Below, one piece after another: positions 16,625 to 25,538 of a stretch of 28,038 nucleotides of DNA (position 1 is its first letter; each line of letters begins with the position of its first letter). The position numbers were made by a program, and so were the translations under genes. The notes beneath the pieces are model-generated. The model did not search any database and was not told where the DNA came from. It worked only from the letters and a program-made list of their open reading frames with translations. The DNA comes from DUAL01 sp964452095 (GTDB lineage Bacteria; Bacteroidota; Bacteroidia; Flavobacteriales; BACL11): the NCBI GenBank assembly GCA_964452095.1, contig CAYVKX010000016.1:1-28038 (forward strand). Reading direction: 5' to 3'.

Positions 16625-18277
16625 TTATTGATTTAATAACTCCTCTGCATTTTGTTTTGCAGTTGCAGTAATTTGTTTTCCACTTAAAAGTTTTGCCAAT
16701 TCACTCACTCTTTCTTCTTTGTTTAGTTGCCTGATAAGTGTATTAGTTACTCCTGATTTTATTTCCTTGTATATCATAAAATGATGCTCTCCTTTGGCGG
16801 CAACTTGCGGCAAATGAGTAACAGCAATTATTTGTTTTTTCTTCCCGATTTTTCGCATCATCTCACCCATCATACTTGCTATTTCCCCAGATACTCCACT
16901 ATCAATTTCATCAAAAATTAAACTATAGGTATCTTGGTATTGTGCCGAGATATATTTGATGGCTAACATCAATCTGGAAAGCTCTCCACCAGATATGATT
17001 TTGCTTAATTCTTCTGATTTTACCCCTTTATTTGCTGAAAATAAAAACTCTACTTCATCTTTTCCATTTTCATTAAATGTTTCCATTTCTTTTATATCAA
17101 TAATAAAATTCGCAAAAGACATACCTAATTTCTGCAAAATGGATTCTATTTGCTTCTTAATCTCAGCTACTATATTTTTTCTATTTTTGGATAGTTTTTT
17201 TGCTAATACATTTATTTTTTGTTCTTGCTGAAGAAACTTATTTTTCAAATCCTCAATTTCAGAATCATAATTAGCAATTTTATCCAAGCGATTTGCCAAA
17301 TTATCTTTTAACTCAAGCAACTCGGAAAGTAAGTTTTTTCTGTGCTTTAACAGTAAAGAATTAATAATATCCAATCTGGAATTTAGCTCTGCTAACCTTT
17401 GAGGATTTTGAACAGATTTTTCTTTTAAATAAAAAATATCAGCACTAATATCTTTTAGTTCTATAGCCGTTTTTTCCAATCGATTGTTTATCTCCCCTAC
17501 TTTTGTATTGTAGCCAGCTATATCAGAAAAATCTCTTACTATTTCAGAAAGCAAATCTACCACCCCACCCTCTTTCTCTAAAAAATCAGCACCCTTTTCA
17601 AGTGTTAAAGATATTTGCTCAGAATTATTCAGCATTGCTAATTCATCTTCAATAGTTTGCCTTTCCCCTTCTTGCAATTGTGCATTTTCTAATTCTTCCA
17701 ATTGAAAAGTTAAAAACTCTATTTCCGAGATAGAAACCTCCCCTTTTTCTAACAAGTTTTTTATAGTATTTTTTAATTGTAAATATTTTTGATGTTCCTC
17801 TTTGTAATCTTTTAAAACATCATTATGATCACAAAATCTATCCAAAAAATTAAGCTGACTATTAGCATCTTTCAAAGCGAGAGATTGATGCTGGGAATGC
17901 AACTCCACAATACTAGTGCAAAATGATTTTAATACCGAAAGATTTACGGGAGTATCATTGATAAACGCTCTGCTTTTTCCGGAAGTAGTAATTTCTCTTC
18001 TTATGATTGTTTCTGGTTCAAAGTCCAGATTATTTTCCTCAAAAAAGGACTGATGTTTATCTTTTTTAATATTGAATTTTCCTTCAACTATACATTTTGC
18101 TTCTGGGTTATTTAGCACAGAAATATCTGCTCTTTTTCCTAATATTAAAGAAAGTCCGCCAAGCATAATAGATTTCCCTGCTCCTGTTTCTCCAGAAATA
18201 ACATTAAATCCTTGCTGAAAATTCACTGAAAATTCATCAATTAAAGCATAGTTTTTTATGAGTAAAGAATTAAGCAT
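16625..18277 (-). CDS. recN: DNA repair ATPase RecN
   Basis: RecN is an SMC-like ATPase that tethers DNA ends during double-strand break repair with RecA. The N-terminal head has Walker A GETGAGKS (29-36). A long coiled-coil region rich in Glu, Leu and Lys spans about 150-385. The C-terminal head has the signature SGGELSR (429-435), Walker B LIFDEIDSGVSG (453-464) and a THLPQVA segment (487-493). The 550 residues match the family. Its ATG follows the porD-like stop with no gap. A perfect anti-SD complement, AAGGAGGTG, lies 11 bases upstream, which is unusual here. Confidence 0.97.
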   Translation of the reverse strand: MLNSLLIKNYALIDEFSVNFQQGFNVISGETGAGKSIMLGGLSLILGKRADISVLNNPEAKCIVEGKFNIKKDKHQSFFEENNLDFEPETIIRREITTSGKSRAFINDTPVNLSVLKSFCTSIVELHSQHQSLALKDANSQLNFLDRFCDHNDVLKDYKEEHQKYLQLKNTIKNLLEKGEVSISEIEFLTFQLEELENAQLQEGERQTIEDELAMLNNSEQISLTLEKGADFLEKEGGVVDLLSEIVRDFSDIAGYNTKVGEINNRLEKTAIELKDISADIFYLKEKSVQNPQRLAELNSRLDIINSLLLKHRKNLLSELLELKDNLANRLDKIANYDSEIEDLKNKFLQQEQKINVLAKKLSKNRKNIVAEIKKQIESILQKLGMSFANFIIDIKEMETFNENGKDEVEFLFSANKGVKSEELSKIISGGELSRLMLAIKYISAQYQDTYSLIFDEIDSGVSGEIASMMGEMMRKIGKKKQIIAVTHLPQVAAKGEHHFMIYKEIKSGVTNTLIRQLNKEERVSELAKLLSGKQITATAKQNAEELLNQ

Positions 18278-19198
18278 TTATCTTCCGCCACCTCCTTCTG
18301 CTCCTGAAGAAATGATACCTTGGTATTTAGTAGAATTGGAAGGGTCAATCTCTGTGAGAAGTTTTATTACTCTGGCTTGTTCATTAGGAAATGCCTCTGA
18401 ATAAATTTTGGTAATTTCATCCGATTTGGCATCAAAAAATATCTTTAAAATAAAAGCAGAAGGATTTTTTTGGTAAACTTTTCTCAATTGGTGAAGAGCT
18501 TCTGTAATTTCAAACCTTCCATCATCCGTTTTATCTGACATCATATCCAGTCCTAACCTGTGGTAGCGATAATAGCAATCGTGCATTTCTTCATATCTTG
18601 TATCTAGTAAATCGTGTGCTAACCAATATCTGTTCTTATCACTTTCAAAAGCTTTCCAGCCAACCTCCCTAGAATTTTGTGCATTATTCACAATATTCTG
18701 AGCTTTAATATAATAAGAAGCCCCTCCATATTCTGAGTAAGTATCAAAATCAAGCCCCAAAACAATATAAACATAATAAGCTAAAACGGAAGTAAGATTA
18801 GAAAGGTGCGTATTTTCGTTAAATTCTAAAGATTGATATTCTAAATACCGAAAACGAAAGTTGTTGTCCAAAAAGTTAAGCATTGTTGATTTATAAGAAG
18901 TACCATAAATTGGTCTTGTGCTCTGCACTTGAATAGATGCTTTGTACTCATCATTTGACACTTTTTCCTTAATATTGATAAGGAAAGTACATTCTATTCT
19001 TTCCTCATTTTTTATGCTTGCATCTGTCCATTTTGTATTGTTTACAAACTCATAAATGGCTGTCTGCAAAGTTTGAAAAACTTTTCTATCGCTAGTTTGA
19101 ATTTGAGAAGCGTTTACTTGTACATTACAGAAAATTTCTTGCGCATTTACATTTGTTGCGAACACAGCAATTAAGTAAAATAAAAAATATTTTTTCAT
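18278..19198 (-). CDS. porD: PorD-like type IX secretion protein (DUF4835 family)
   Basis: Members of this Bacteroidota-specific family (DUF4835) are annotated as type IX secretion component PorD; the molecular role is poorly defined. Residues 1-19 form a signal peptide ending Val-Asn-Ala, with Gln20 likely the first mature residue. The following N-terminal segment has the family pattern: an NVQVN strand, Gln/Ser, then VFQTLQTAIYEFVNNTKW (about 40-57). The body is mixed alpha/beta with many Tyr, and the protein ends in a Gly-rich AEGGGGR tail. Its start overlaps the coaBC stop by 4 bases and its stop touches recN. The position between coaBC and recN supports the family assignment, since this order recurs in flavobacteria as I recall it. 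Confidence 0.82.
   Translation of the reverse strand: MKKYFLFYLIAVFATNVNAQEIFCNVQVNASQIQTSDRKVFQTLQTAIYEFVNNTKWTDASIKNEERIECTFLINIKEKVSNDEYKASIQVQSTRPIYGTSYKSTMLNFLDNNFRFRYLEYQSLEFNENTHLSNLTSVLAYYVYIVLGLDFDTYSEYGGASYYIKAQNIVNNAQNSREVGWKAFESDKNRYWLAHDLLDTRYEEMHDCYYRYHRLGLDMMSDKTDDGRFEITEALHQLRKVYQKNPSAFILKIFFDAKSDEITKIYSEAFPNEQARVIKLLTEIDPSNSTKYQGIISSGAEGGGGR
18289..18297 (-). promoter_or_regulatory. Perfect Shine-Dalgarno-like sequence before recN
   Basis: On the minus strand AAGGAGGTG is fully complementary to the canonical anti-SD CACCUCCUU. It sits within the Gly-rich C-terminal codons of the porD-like gene, 11 bases before the recN ATG, a somewhat long spacing. Other starts in the window have no such motif, so it may be a functional exception or just Gly codons (GGA GGT). 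Confidence 0.3.
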
Positions 19199-20394
19199 TG
19201 TATTTTTTCTGTTATTTTTAAGACGATATCTTTGGCGACTTCTTGCTTATCTTTTAACTCAAAATCTGTGATATTATTTTCTTTGTCAATAATAGTAATT
19301 TTATTTGTGTTAACTCCAAATCCTGCTCCTTTATCTTTTAGAGAGTTTAAAACTATTATATCCAGATTCTTTTTTTGCAGTTTTTCTTTTACGTTTTCTA
19401 GCTCATTTTCTGTTTCTAAAGCAAAACCAACTACCAATTGATTATCTGCTTTTTTCTTCCCCATTTCTAATAAAATATCAGTGGTTTTTTGCAAATCAAT
19501 TATTAAGTTTTCCTTAGATTTCTTCATCTTATTTTCCGCCACATTCTTTGGACTATAATCCGCCACAGCAGCAGCAAAAATTGCAATATGAGAGTTGCCA
19601 AAATTAACATTTACTTTTTCATACATCTCAGCAGCAGAATTTACTCTATGTACATTTACATTTGAATGTTTACAACTCAAATGGGTAGGACCTAGAATCA
19701 ATTCTACTTTTGCTCCTTTATTTGCACATTCCATAGCCAATGTAATCCCCATTTTCCCTGAAGAATGATTTCCAATAAAACGAACAGGATCAATCGCCTC
19801 ATAAGTAGGTCCGGCAGTAATCATTACTTTTTTCTCTGAAAGCGGTAAATCAGCACTTAAATCTTTTACTATAAAATCAATAATATCTTCTGGTTCTGCC
19901 ATTCTCCCCTCTCCTACCAATCCGCTTGCTAACTCACCATGAGCTGCAGGAATAAATACATTTCCAAAATCAATTAACTTCTTGATGTTTTCTTTTGTGG
20001 ATGGATGTTGGTACATATCTAAATCCATTGCTGGAGCAAAATATACAGGACATTTTGCAGAAAGATAAGTTGCTAATAGTAAATTATCACATTCTCCATT
20101 TACCATTTTTCCCATTGTTTTTGCAGTAACTGGCGCTATTAGCATCAAGTCTGCCCATAACCCTAATTCTACATGAGAAACCCAATCGCTTGACTTTTCA
20201 TCAATCATTTTGGTTAGCACTTTATTTTCCGAAAGTGTGGAAAGCGTAAGTGGCGTTACAAAATCTAAGGATGCATCCGTTTGAATAATTTGCACCTCTG
20301 CCCTAGCTTTTTTTAATTCTCTTACAATAAAAGCAGATTTGTAAGCCGCAATACTAGCAGTAACTCCTAATATTACTTTTTTGTTTTTAAGCAT
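19195..20394 (-). CDS. coaBC: Bifunctional phosphopantothenoylcysteine decarboxylase / phosphopantothenate-cysteine ligase, CoaBC
   Basis: CoaBC makes 4'-phosphopantetheine from phosphopantothenate and Cys in two steps of coenzyme A synthesis. I chose the ATG at 20394 (399 residues) because VILGVTASIAAYK, the flavin-binding start, follows at once; a longer version from 20433 adds 13 basic residues read from inside the upstream gene. The CoaC half has His74 in an HVELGLWADL context, PAMDLDMY (121-128) and ASGLVGEGRM (156-165). The CoaB half has ITAGPTYEAIDPVR (192-205), NHSSGKMG (209-216) and NKMKK (288-292). Two CoaC positions differ from E. coli: the PxMN Asn is Asp124, and the active-site Cys158 equivalent is Ser157. 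It overlaps the rpoZ-like gene by 8 bases and the porD-like gene by 4. Confidence 0.94.
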   Translation of the reverse strand: MLKNKKVILGVTASIAAYKSAFIVRELKKARAEVQIIQTDASLDFVTPLTLSTLSENKVLTKMIDEKSSDWVSHVELGLWADLMLIAPVTAKTMGKMVNGECDNLLLATYLSAKCPVYFAPAMDLDMYQHPSTKENIKKLIDFGNVFIPAAHGELASGLVGEGRMAEPEDIIDFIVKDLSADLPLSEKKVMITAGPTYEAIDPVRFIGNHSSGKMGITLAMECANKGAKVELILGPTHLSCKHSNVNVHRVNSAAEMYEKVNVNFGNSHIAIFAAAVADYSPKNVAENKMKKSKENLIIDLQKTTDILLEMGKKKADNQLVVGFALETENELENVKEKLQKKNLDIIVLNSLKDKGAGFGVNTNKITIIDKENNITDFELKDKQEVAKDIVLKITEKIQ

Positions 20395-20755
20395 CTTTTT
20401 CTTCAGAAGATTTGCTCGCAACAGGAACCTCATCCTCTTCTTTTTCGACCTCTCTTACATACACTTCATCAGCTAAAAGTTCTTTTACAGCAATTGCCCA
20501 AGGTTTGGGTAATCTTTCGTAAAATTTTGAAACTTCAATTTGTTCTGAGTTTTCAAATACTTCTTCCAACTCATCAGAATGAGTAGCAAATTCATTAAGT
20601 TTTGCTAGAAGTTCAGTTTTCATTCTTTCGTTTATTTGCTCACTTCTTTTTGCCAAAATGGCTAAGGATTTGTACATGTTTCCTGTTTTTTCTACAATGT
20701 CCTTTACATCTCTAGTAACTGTAGTTTGTTCTGCTCCGGTTTTTTTAAATTCCAT
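20387..20755 (-). CDS. rpoZ: Bacteroidota-type RNA polymerase omega/Rpb6-like subunit
   Basis: This is a 122-residue protein related to the small RNA polymerase subunit that helps fold and stabilise beta-prime. The core at about residues 15-65 (thread through NMYKSLAILAKRSEQI) has the omega/Rpb6 helix pattern, and the segment around 71-95, containing SKFYERLPKP, is typical of the Bacteroidota form. The C-terminal 25 residues are acidic and disordered-looking. Placement between bamD and coaBC is the usual flavobacterial context as I recall it, and rpoZ-coaBC adjacency is known in many bacteria. The start lies 3 bases after the bamD stop-to-start gap, and the end overlaps the coaBC start by 8 bases. 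Confidence 0.85.
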   Translation of the reverse strand: MEFKKTGAEQTTVTRDVKDIVEKTGNMYKSLAILAKRSEQINERMKTELLAKLNEFATHSDELEEVFENSEQIEVSKFYERLPKPWAIAVKELLADEVYVREVEKEEDEVPVASKSSEEKDA

Positions 20756-20758
20756 AGT

Positions 20759-21556
20759 TTAAGATTGTTTAATTGTTTCTATTAGTTTTAATGTTTTTTG
20801 TTGAATATTTTTAGCGGTATTTAAAAATTTACTTTCAGGATACCGCTCTTCTAACTCATTATAAGCATCCACTGTATTTTTTAGTCGTTCCTGCTTTTTG
20901 GTGCTAATACTATTTTTAGCTAGCTCAAAAGAGGATTCTACAATACGGAAATAAATTTCTTCTTCAAATTTACTTCCAGGAAAATCAATCAACATATTTT
21001 TGAAAGCAATAATTGCCGATTTATGATATTCGGTAGTATGGTATTGTTTAGCATTATTGAATGCCTTTTTCGCCAATTTCTCTCTTAGTTCATCAATCAA
21101 ATTATTACACTCTTTTACCCTTTCACTCTCTGGATAAAGATTAGTGAAAAGCTGCAACTGATTGATGGCTTTGTAGGTGCTTTTACTATCTAACTTATAG
21201 ATTGGCGATTCCAAATAATAACAATAGGCAGTCATATATTGACATTCTTGAGCGTGCTTTCCGTTCGGATAAGTTCTGGCATAAGTCTCAAATAAATAAC
21301 TCGCCATCAAGTAATCGCCCAAAGAATAATGACAATAAGCGTAATAATAATTGACTTCCTCTGCTTTTGCAGAACCTCTAAATGCTGTGGAAAGTTCTTC
21401 TAAAAGTGGTAATGCTCGATTATAATCGTCTTTATCGTAATACATTACTGCTTTTTCAAATTTTAAATTGAGGTCAGAACTTTTCAATATTTTCTGGTAT
21501 TTGCTGCAAGAAGTCAGTAGAAAAGCAAATAATAGTATGGTGGTTGTTTTTCTCAT
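20759..21556 (-). CDS. bamD: Outer-membrane assembly lipoprotein BamD
   Basis: BamD is the essential lipoprotein partner of BamA in the complex that inserts beta-barrel proteins into the outer membrane. The signal peptide ends in a lipobox, LTSC, with Cys17 the lipidated residue. The mature protein is five TPR-like helical hairpins rich in Tyr and Glu, with the recurring pattern of YP ends (for example YARTYPNGKHA and NLYPESERV) seen in BamD/YfiO. Its 265 residues are normal for the family. A well-formed -7 box, TATCTTTG, lies 16 bases before the ATG in an 85-base gap after dapA, so bamD probably heads its own transcript. rpoZ-like follows after 3 bases. Confidence 0.93.
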   Translation of the reverse strand: MRKTTTILLFAFLLTSCSKYQKILKSSDLNLKFEKAVMYYDKDDYNRALPLLEELSTAFRGSAKAEEVNYYYAYCHYSLGDYLMASYLFETYARTYPNGKHAQECQYMTAYCYYLESPIYKLDSKSTYKAINQLQLFTNLYPESERVKECNNLIDELREKLAKKAFNNAKQYHTTEYHKSAIIAFKNMLIDFPGSKFEEEIYFRIVESSFELAKNSISTKKQERLKNTVDAYNELEERYPESKFLNTAKNIQQKTLKLIETIKQS

Positions 21557-21572
21557 AATAATTTTAATGGGG

Positions 21573-21580
21573 CAAAGATA
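21573..21580 (-). promoter_or_regulatory. Candidate -7 box (TATCTTTG) for bamD
   Basis: TATCTTTG on the minus strand is the most common form of the flavobacterial -7 element and lies 16 bases before the bamD ATG, within the only sizeable gap (21557-21641) in the minus-strand run. No TTG appears at the -33 distance. Confidence 0.6.
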
Positions 21581-21641
21581 AATGGTATAATTGGAAGTTC
21601 CTAAATTATTTTTATATCTAGTAAACTGCTATTTATTTGAA

Positions 21642-22514
21642 TTATTGTGCTAAGAAATCATTCAATTCTTGCTTTGTTTTGGCAGAAACACTAACAAGAG
21701 GCGGTCTTAATATGTTTTTACAAATTCCTTTACTCTCTAAAACTGCTTTTATTCCTGCAGGATTCCCATCTTTATATAGTGGCTGGTAAATAGGATTTAA
21801 TTTTTCGTGCAATTGATTTGCCATTTCCAATTCCCCATTTAATCCAGCATTTACCATAGTAGAAAAATCCTTTGGATGCGATTGTCCAATTACAGCAATT
21901 ACACCATCTCCTCCCATTTCTATAATCTTTAAGGTTAGCCCATCATCTCCAGATAAAACTAAAAAATCATCAGGCTTTTCCTTAATTATTTTCTCAATCT
22001 GTTTTAAATCTCCAGATGCTTCTTTCACAGCTACTATATTTTCAAAATCATTTGCCAGCCTTAAAGTTGTTTCTGCACTAATATTTGAAGCAGTTCTTCC
22101 AGGTACATTATAAACAATAATAGGTAAAGGGCAATTTTCCGCTATCATTTTGTAATGCAAATAAATACCCTCTTGTGTTGGTTTATTATAGTATGGCGAA
22201 ACAGAAAGAATTGCATCAATACCATCAAAATTAGTAGATTTTATTTCCTCAATTAGTGCAAAAGTATTATTGCCTCCTATTCCTTGTACAATTGGTAATC
22301 TGCCTTTATTTATCTTTTTACAAAATTCAACTACTTGTTTTTTTTCTACTTTTGAAAGAGTTGCACTTTCTCCTGTAGTACCTAAAACTACCAAAAAATC
22401 TACTCCACCACTAATACAATGATTTATCAGCTTTTCTAAACTATCAAAATCAATTGAAAAATCTTCATTAAATGGTGTGACTAAGGCAATACCTGTTCCT
22501 GTTATTTTATTCAT
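21642..22514 (-). CDS. dapA: 4-hydroxy-tetrahydrodipicolinate synthase, DapA
   Basis: DapA condenses pyruvate with aspartate semialdehyde, the first committed step toward diaminopimelate and lysine. It is a TIM-barrel class I aldolase: GTTGES at 45-50 carries the two active-site Thr residues, PYYNKPTQEG lies at 107-116, the YNVPGR segment gives Tyr135 and Arg140, and the Schiff-base Lys is Lys164 in VAVKEASG. All the E. coli catalytic positions are kept and the length of 290 residues is normal. It starts 1 base after the DUF6913-like stop. No lysine riboswitch is possible in that space. Confidence 0.97.
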   Translation of the reverse strand: MNKITGTGIALVTPFNEDFSIDFDSLEKLINHCISGGVDFLVVLGTTGESATLSKVEKKQVVEFCKKINKGRLPIVQGIGGNNTFALIEEIKSTNFDGIDAILSVSPYYNKPTQEGIYLHYKMIAENCPLPIIVYNVPGRTASNISAETTLRLANDFENIVAVKEASGDLKQIEKIIKEKPDDFLVLSGDDGLTLKIIEMGGDGVIAVIGQSHPKDFSTMVNAGLNGELEMANQLHEKLNPIYQPLYKDGNPAGIKAVLESKGICKNILRPPLVSVSAKTKQELNDFLAQ

Positions 22515-22515
22515 T

Positions 22516-23058
22516 TTATTTGTTTATCAAATTCAAATAGTGTTTTATTTCTTCCATTAATCGTTCTTTTCCTTTGTCCTTATCTAATTTTATCATCAAA
22601 TCATAAATTTCATAACCTTCTTCAAATTGTCCTATTTTAAAGTGTGCCAAACTACTTGCTACCAAATATTTTATAGGAATGCAATTACTATCTGATAAGT
22701 TAATAAGAATATCGTATTCTTTTTTTACAAAATTATCAATGATGTAATTCTGTGGCTTATAATACCAATTCAAATCTTTAAGGTAGAAAAAGTCATAATT
22801 TAACTTTGGAATGTGGCAATCGTCTAACTTCTTTTTATTTACATATCCCAATGCCTTCACATCCTTTTTTAATTCAAAAAAATATTTCACAAAAGGTTCT
22901 ATTTTTTTTATTTGTTCAGCATTTGTTGCTTCATATAAAATACCTATAGATTTTGCTTTTTCAAGATTACTAACTTCCTTTGATCTTTTGTTAGATTTTA
23001 ACTCCTTTAAAAAAACCCATTTTCCAAACTTATGTTTTATATCTTCAATAAATTGCAT
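22516..23058 (-). CDS. Uncharacterised DUF6913-like protein
   Basis: Small cytoplasmic-looking protein (180 residues, no signal peptide or membrane segment) of unknown function. The sequence pattern fits my memory of DUF6913, a family found beside ligA and dapA in flavobacteria: a basic N terminus, a SIGILYEA strand (about 38-45), a central aromatic stretch with FFYLKDLNWYYKP (about 85-97), then a FVKKEYDILINLSD strand and a C-terminal segment with YDLMIKLDKDKG and EIKHYLNLIN. It overlaps the ligA stop by one base (TAATG) and precedes dapA by one base, so it is co-transcribed. The family name is recalled, not searched; no enzymatic motif is visible. Confidence 0.7.
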   Translation of the reverse strand: MQFIEDIKHKFGKWVFLKELKSNKRSKEVSNLEKAKSIGILYEATNAEQIKKIEPFVKYFFELKKDVKALGYVNKKKLDDCHIPKLNYDFFYLKDLNWYYKPQNYIIDNFVKKEYDILINLSDSNCIPIKYLVASSLAHFKIGQFEEGYEIYDLMIKLDKDKGKERLMEEIKHYLNLINK

Positions 23059-25049
23059 TAACTTATTTTTGCTAAAAATTCTTCTTCATTTACTAGAGGT
23101 ATTTTCAAGTCTTCTGTCTTTTGTTTTTTGCTTGGCCCCATATTTTCCCCAGCCAAAACAAAAGTAGTGTTTTTAGAGATAGAACTCACATTTTTTCCTC
23201 CATGTTCTTCAATCATTTTTTTGTATTCTGATCGGCTATGCTGAGTAAAAACTCCTGAAACAACTATTTTCATTCCATTTAAGTTTGATGATTTAGTTGT
23301 ATCCTCAATAGTAGACACGAATTGCAATCCACTTTCTTTTAAATTATTTATCAGTTTTAAATTCTCCTCAATTGAGAAATAGCTTACAACACTCTCAGCA
23401 ATCTTATCTCCTATTTCATCAACAGCAATAAAAGTGTCTATATCTGCAGTTATTATATTATCAATCGTTTTTAAATGCTTTGCCAATACTTTTGCAACTG
23501 TTTCTCCAACAAATCTAATTCCAATACCGAATAAAACTCTTTCAAAAGGAATTTGTTTTGATTGCTCCACACCTAACAACAAGTTCTCAACTGATTTTTC
23601 AGCCATTCTTTCAAGTGGCAGTAAATCTTCCTTTTTTAAATGATACAAATCAGATATTTCTTTAATCAAACCTTCATTAATTAAAAGCTCTATTGTTTCC
23701 CCACCAAGCCCATCAATATCCATTGCTTTTCTACTGATAAAATGCTCAAATTTCCCTTTTATCTGAGTAGGACAATTCTCTTTATTTGGGCAATAATGTT
23801 TTGCATCTCCTTCTTTACGCACAAGCTCAGTATTACAAGCTGGACATTTTGAAATATATTCAGTTGGCTGAGAAAACAAATCTCTATCTTTTAACTCCAC
23901 CCCAACTACTTTTGGAATAATTTCCCCTCCTTTTTCTACAAACACGGTATCTCCTTCACGGATATCTAGTTTTGCTATTTGATCAGCATTGTGCAATGAG
24001 GCTCTTTTTACAGTAGTCCCAGCCAATTGAACCGGCTCTAAGTTTGCAACAGGGGTTATTGCTCCAGTCCTACCCACCTGATAAGTAATTTCATTTAAGA
24101 TAGTTGAAACTTGCTCTGCTTTAAACTTATAGGAAATCGCCCATCTAGGAGATTTAGCAGTAAAACCCATTTCCTCTTGCAAATTGATATCATTAACTTT
24201 TATTACAATCCCATCAATTTCATAAGGTAAATCATGGCGATCTTCATCCCATTTACTAATGAATTTTAAAACACTACTTACATTACTATGTTTTTCAATT
24301 TCATTTGGAATTTTAAAACCCCAATCTCTAGCTTTTTGCAAATTTTCATAATGATTAGCTGATGGTAAATTTTCTCCTAACAAATAATACAAATAACAAT
24401 CCAAAGGTCTTTTACCCACCTCATTAGAATCTAACAATTTTAAACTTCCAGATGCTGTATTTCTAGGATTAGCATAAGGCTCTAAACCCTCTTCAACTCT
24501 TGTTTTATTCATTGCTTTCAATCCAGAAATTGGCAAGAAAATCTCTCCTCTTATTTCAAAGTTCTTAGGAAAATCACCCTTCAATTTTAGCGGAATGCTT
24601 TTAATCGTTTTTACATTAGCCGTTACATCATCTCCTTTCGTTCCATCTCCCCTAGTCAATGCCTGAATTAAAACTCCATTTTCATAAGTTAAACTGATAG
24701 AAACTCCATCATATTTTAATTCGCATACATATTCTATATCTTGATCGGTTAACTTGTGTAATCGAGTGTCAAAATCATGTAAATCTTCAGCAGAATAAGT
24801 GTTCCCCAAAGAGAGCATTCTGTATTTGTGCGCTACAGTTTTAAATCCATCAATAACCCCACCACCCACTCTTTGTGTTGGTGATGTTGCATCAAAATAT
24901 TCTGTATTTTCATCTTCTAATTTAACAAGTTCTTGTAGTAGCTTATCAAACTCAAAATCAGAAATTGAAGGAGTGTCCAGCACATAATACGAATGATTAT
25001 GCCCAGCTAATTCCTTTCTAAGAAAATCTATTCTTTCCTTAGTATTCAT
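23058..25049 (-). CDS. ligA: NAD-dependent DNA ligase LigA
   Basis: LigA seals nicks in replication and repair using NAD. The adenylation Lys is Lys112 in the CELKYDGVS context (motif I, KxDG), after the N-terminal Ia domain whose YYVLDTPSISDFEFD segment (21-35) binds NMN. The OB fold follows, then a Cys4 zinc finger with Cys402, Cys405, Cys420 and Cys426, helix-hairpin-helix repeats at about 440-580 and a C-terminal BRCT domain at about 588-663. The length of 663 residues is normal and complete. The ATG at 25049 directly abuts the upstream stop at 25050. Confidence 0.98.
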   Translation of the reverse strand: MNTKERIDFLRKELAGHNHSYYVLDTPSISDFEFDKLLQELVKLEDENTEYFDATSPTQRVGGGVIDGFKTVAHKYRMLSLGNTYSAEDLHDFDTRLHKLTDQDIEYVCELKYDGVSISLTYENGVLIQALTRGDGTKGDDVTANVKTIKSIPLKLKGDFPKNFEIRGEIFLPISGLKAMNKTRVEEGLEPYANPRNTASGSLKLLDSNEVGKRPLDCYLYYLLGENLPSANHYENLQKARDWGFKIPNEIEKHSNVSSVLKFISKWDEDRHDLPYEIDGIVIKVNDINLQEEMGFTAKSPRWAISYKFKAEQVSTILNEITYQVGRTGAITPVANLEPVQLAGTTVKRASLHNADQIAKLDIREGDTVFVEKGGEIIPKVVGVELKDRDLFSQPTEYISKCPACNTELVRKEGDAKHYCPNKENCPTQIKGKFEHFISRKAMDIDGLGGETIELLINEGLIKEISDLYHLKKEDLLPLERMAEKSVENLLLGVEQSKQIPFERVLFGIGIRFVGETVAKVLAKHLKTIDNIITADIDTFIAVDEIGDKIAESVVSYFSIEENLKLINNLKESGLQFVSTIEDTTKSSNLNGMKIVVSGVFTQHSRSEYKKMIEEHGGKNVSSISKNTTFVLAGENMGPSKKQKTEDLKIPLVNEEEFLAKIS

Positions 25050-25508
25050 TTATTTTTGATACGGAAAATGAGAGTCATGCAATATAATTTTAAGCATACC
25101 ATTAGTTTCTTTTTTGTAGGCAAACGAGAATTCTACTTTTATCTCTCCATCTTTGTTTTCAAAGTAGTAATTTCCCATTGCAAATGCTATATCTTTTTCT
25201 AGCTTTATAGCTGAATTCTCCCATCTTACATTAGCCCACCCTTTTAATGCAAAGCCTTTATCTTCATAAAAATCAGGATTTCCTGCTACAAAATACGAAA
25301 GTGCAGCTTCTTTATTTAGTCTAAACTGAACATCAGTAGCTAGAGTTGGTTTGAATAAAACTTCTCCTAAATCATACGCATAAAGTTTATCAATAAAACT
25401 AGATGCTTCAGATAAGTAATCTTCATTGTTTTGATGTTTTGCAACAATTTTAAGCAATCCATCTGACCACTTTTTTTGCACATCTAATACTTCTTGTTTT
25501 GTTATCAT
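25050..25508 (-). CDS. Small NTF2/SnoaL-like protein of unknown function
   Basis: Predicted cytoplasmic protein of 152 residues from the ATG at 25508; an in-frame TTG at 25532 would add 8 residues but is less likely. The composition and order (N-terminal helices with KWSDGLLKI, a YDLGEVLFKP segment, strands with VKVEFSFAY-like pattern and a closing LKIILHDSHFPY) resemble NTF2/SnoaL-like cone-fold proteins, including those ending in an HHSSLPY-type motif. No catalytic role can be assigned. It lies between prmC and ligA, 30 bases after prmC and touching ligA. TATTTTTG at 25537-25530 on the minus strand matches a -7 box, but there is no -33 partner. Confidence 0.7.
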   Translation of the reverse strand: MITKQEVLDVQKKWSDGLLKIVAKHQNNEDYLSEASSFIDKLYAYDLGEVLFKPTLATDVQFRLNKEAALSYFVAGNPDFYEDKGFALKGWANVRWENSAIKLEKDIAFAMGNYYFENKDGEIKVEFSFAYKKETNGMLKIILHDSHFPYQK

Positions 25509-25538
25509 AATTTTGATGATTTTTCTATTCAAAAATAA

